A stretch of 64,000 bases of DNA from Quillaja saponaria (taxonomy: Eukaryota; Streptophyta; Magnoliopsida; Fabales; Quillajaceae): the NCBI GenBank assembly GCA_029379385.1, contig CM055607.1:35647235-35711234 (forward strand), written 5' to 3'. Each line of letters starts with the position of its first letter. Position 1 is the stretch's first letter. Shown piece by piece: positions 63,140-64,000 of the stretch. A program made the position numbers and the translations under genes. Under the pieces are notes generated by a model. It ran no database searches, was not told where the DNA came from, and was given only the letters and a program-made list of their open reading frames with translations.

Positions 63140-64000
63140 CTAATTAATTAAAAGAAGTAACCAGCAACATCCATCTTGGTCCTCAAGAGAAGCAATTTCC
63201 ATCTTAGCAACATCAATCTTGGCATCAAGAGAAGCAATTTCCATCTTAGCAGCAGCAATCTTATCTTCAAACATCTGCACTTCCTTTTGCAGCTCGCAAA
63301 TCTTACTCACCTCCTCCACAAGAGTTGTAGACAAAGCTCGTTCAACCGCTGGACTTAACCATTCTAAATCAAACTTCATGGCCTTTGCTTCTTCCCAGAA
63401 CAACTCTAACTCATCTTTGTGGTTGACCATATCTTTTATCTTCATATTTCTCAATAAGAACAATACTTGACCCAGGCAGGAAAAAGCACAGCAACTGAAC
63501 CGTGCAGAATACCTCTTTTGGCATTCTAGCAAGTGAGGCATTTTGTCACAAGCTTGCTCAAGGAGAGGCAGGAAAGATTCATCAACTTGGCATTGTCCAC
63601 CTTGGAAGTCCACCATCTTTACTGATGGCTCTAGATTCTTGCTACTTGTTGTAACTTTAGAAGAGACAAGAGTTTCCGGCTGAGGCAAATTATGCATACG
63701 TTGTACAGGTAAATTGCTTCCAGAAGGTTCTGAGGACTCCTCATACACTGGGATTACTCTTTCTTTACCTTGGAGATCATCTATGGTAGGTATCTGATCC
63801 TCTTTAGATATTGTTTCTGGGGACTGTGCAGAGGTGGAGGTCAACTTATTGACCTGACTTGGAAACTGTGAAAAAACACCATCCAAATATTCAGTGGAGG
63901 ATTCAACTAAATCAGAGGATGTAGCAATTTGATCTTCAGTAAAATTTCTACTTACTATTACTTCCGAGGCATGTGCAGGTTTCGTCATAGGAGGATCAGT
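63140..64000 (-). CDS. C-terminal part of an unidentified coiled-coil protein, running off the window
   Basis: An open frame of 286 codons to the window edge, with no upstream stop, so the start lies beyond 64000. The first half is Ser/Thr/Glu-rich and probably disordered (SSTEYLDG, ESSEPSGS). A structured part from about 63590 downwards reads VDESFLPLLEQACDKMPHLLE, then FDLEWLSPAVERALS. It is followed by a coiled coil, ELQKEVQMFEDKIAAAKMEIASL, with a 14-residue repeat. The end is LEDQDGCCWLLLLIN and a TAG. A WLxPxxxxA motif after an FDLEW helix occurs in several uncharacterised plant proteins with C-terminal coiled coils, but I do not recognise the family with confidence and give no function. 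Confidence 0.7.
   Translation of the reverse strand, partial: TDPPMTKPAHASEVIVSRNFTEDQIATSSDLVESSTEYLDGVFSQFPSQVNKLTSTSAQSPETISKEDQIPTIDDLQGKERVIPVYEESSEPSGSNLPVQRMHNLPQPETLVSSKVTTSSKNLEPSVKMVDFQGGQCQVDESFLPLLEQACDKMPHLLECQKRYSARFSCCAFSCLGQVLFLLRNMKIKDMVNHKDELELFWEEAKAMKFDLEWLSPAVERALSTTLVEEVSKICELQKEVQMFEDKIAAAKMEIASLDAKIDVAKMEIASLEDQDGCCWLLLLIN
63183..63266. repeat. 42-bp tandem duplication in the coiled-coil region
   Basis: The phrase TCAAGAGAAGCAATTTCC starts at 63183 and again at 63225, exactly 42 bases apart. On the minus strand the unit encodes 14 residues (AKMEIASLDAKIDV type), that is two heptads, so the coiled-coil register is kept. Confidence 0.85.

Overview
This is plant nuclear DNA, almost certainly from a eudicot. 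The signs are an AT-rich sequence, GT-AG introns, small exons in conserved phases, and proteins closest in type to Arabidopsis families (HIPP, LOG2/LUL, ATL, bHLH94/96, RLCK). The species cannot be fixed from the sequence alone. There is no phage, CRISPR, rRNA or intact transposon.

Layout. 1-2700: no firm gene. 2701-10001 (-): a protein built from six Myb/SANT-like modules, each made of two exons; module 6 has two 1-nt frameshifts. 11974-15616 (-): signal peptidase complex subunit 3 (SPC22), with an extra base in codon 4 and a dead tandem copy of exon 5 in an intron. 16652-17945 (-): broken EDGP/basic-7S-globulin-like gene. 19705-21601 (-): heavy-metal-associated isoprenylated protein (HIPP). 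25597-29990 (-): RING E3 ligase of the LOG2/LUL type, head to head with ALG13 at 31957-33510 (+). 34703-37282 (+): membrane-anchored receptor-like kinase. 38902-40017 (-): ATL-type RING-H2 ligase. About 40.1-49.4 kb: gene-free AT-rich DNA with a 183-bp direct repeat. 49437-50670 (+): bHLH factor of the bHLH94/96 group with one frameshift. 52649-54194 (-): F-box/LRR pseudogene, with a possible inverted C-terminal exon beside it. 55256-58435 (-): EEF2KMT/FAM86-type lysine methyltransferase. 59128-62934 (-): decayed vacuolar Na+/H+ antiporter (NHX). 63140-64000 (-): 3' end of an unidentified coiled-coil protein that runs off the window.

The genes do not form a pathway. They include housekeeping secretory and glycosylation functions (SPC22, ALG13), ubiquitin ligases (LUL, ATL, F-box relic), a kinase and transcription factors. 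The clearest structural story is the exon-pair amplification in the Myb/SANT-like gene. The clearest quality signal is that at least four genes that otherwise look intact (Myb/SANT, SPC22, bHLH, EEF2KMT) each need a 1-2 nt correction. This suggests residual assembly indels for at least some of them, in contrast to the F-box and NHX loci, which carry many independent lesions and are real pseudogenes. I found no convincing previously undescribed system.
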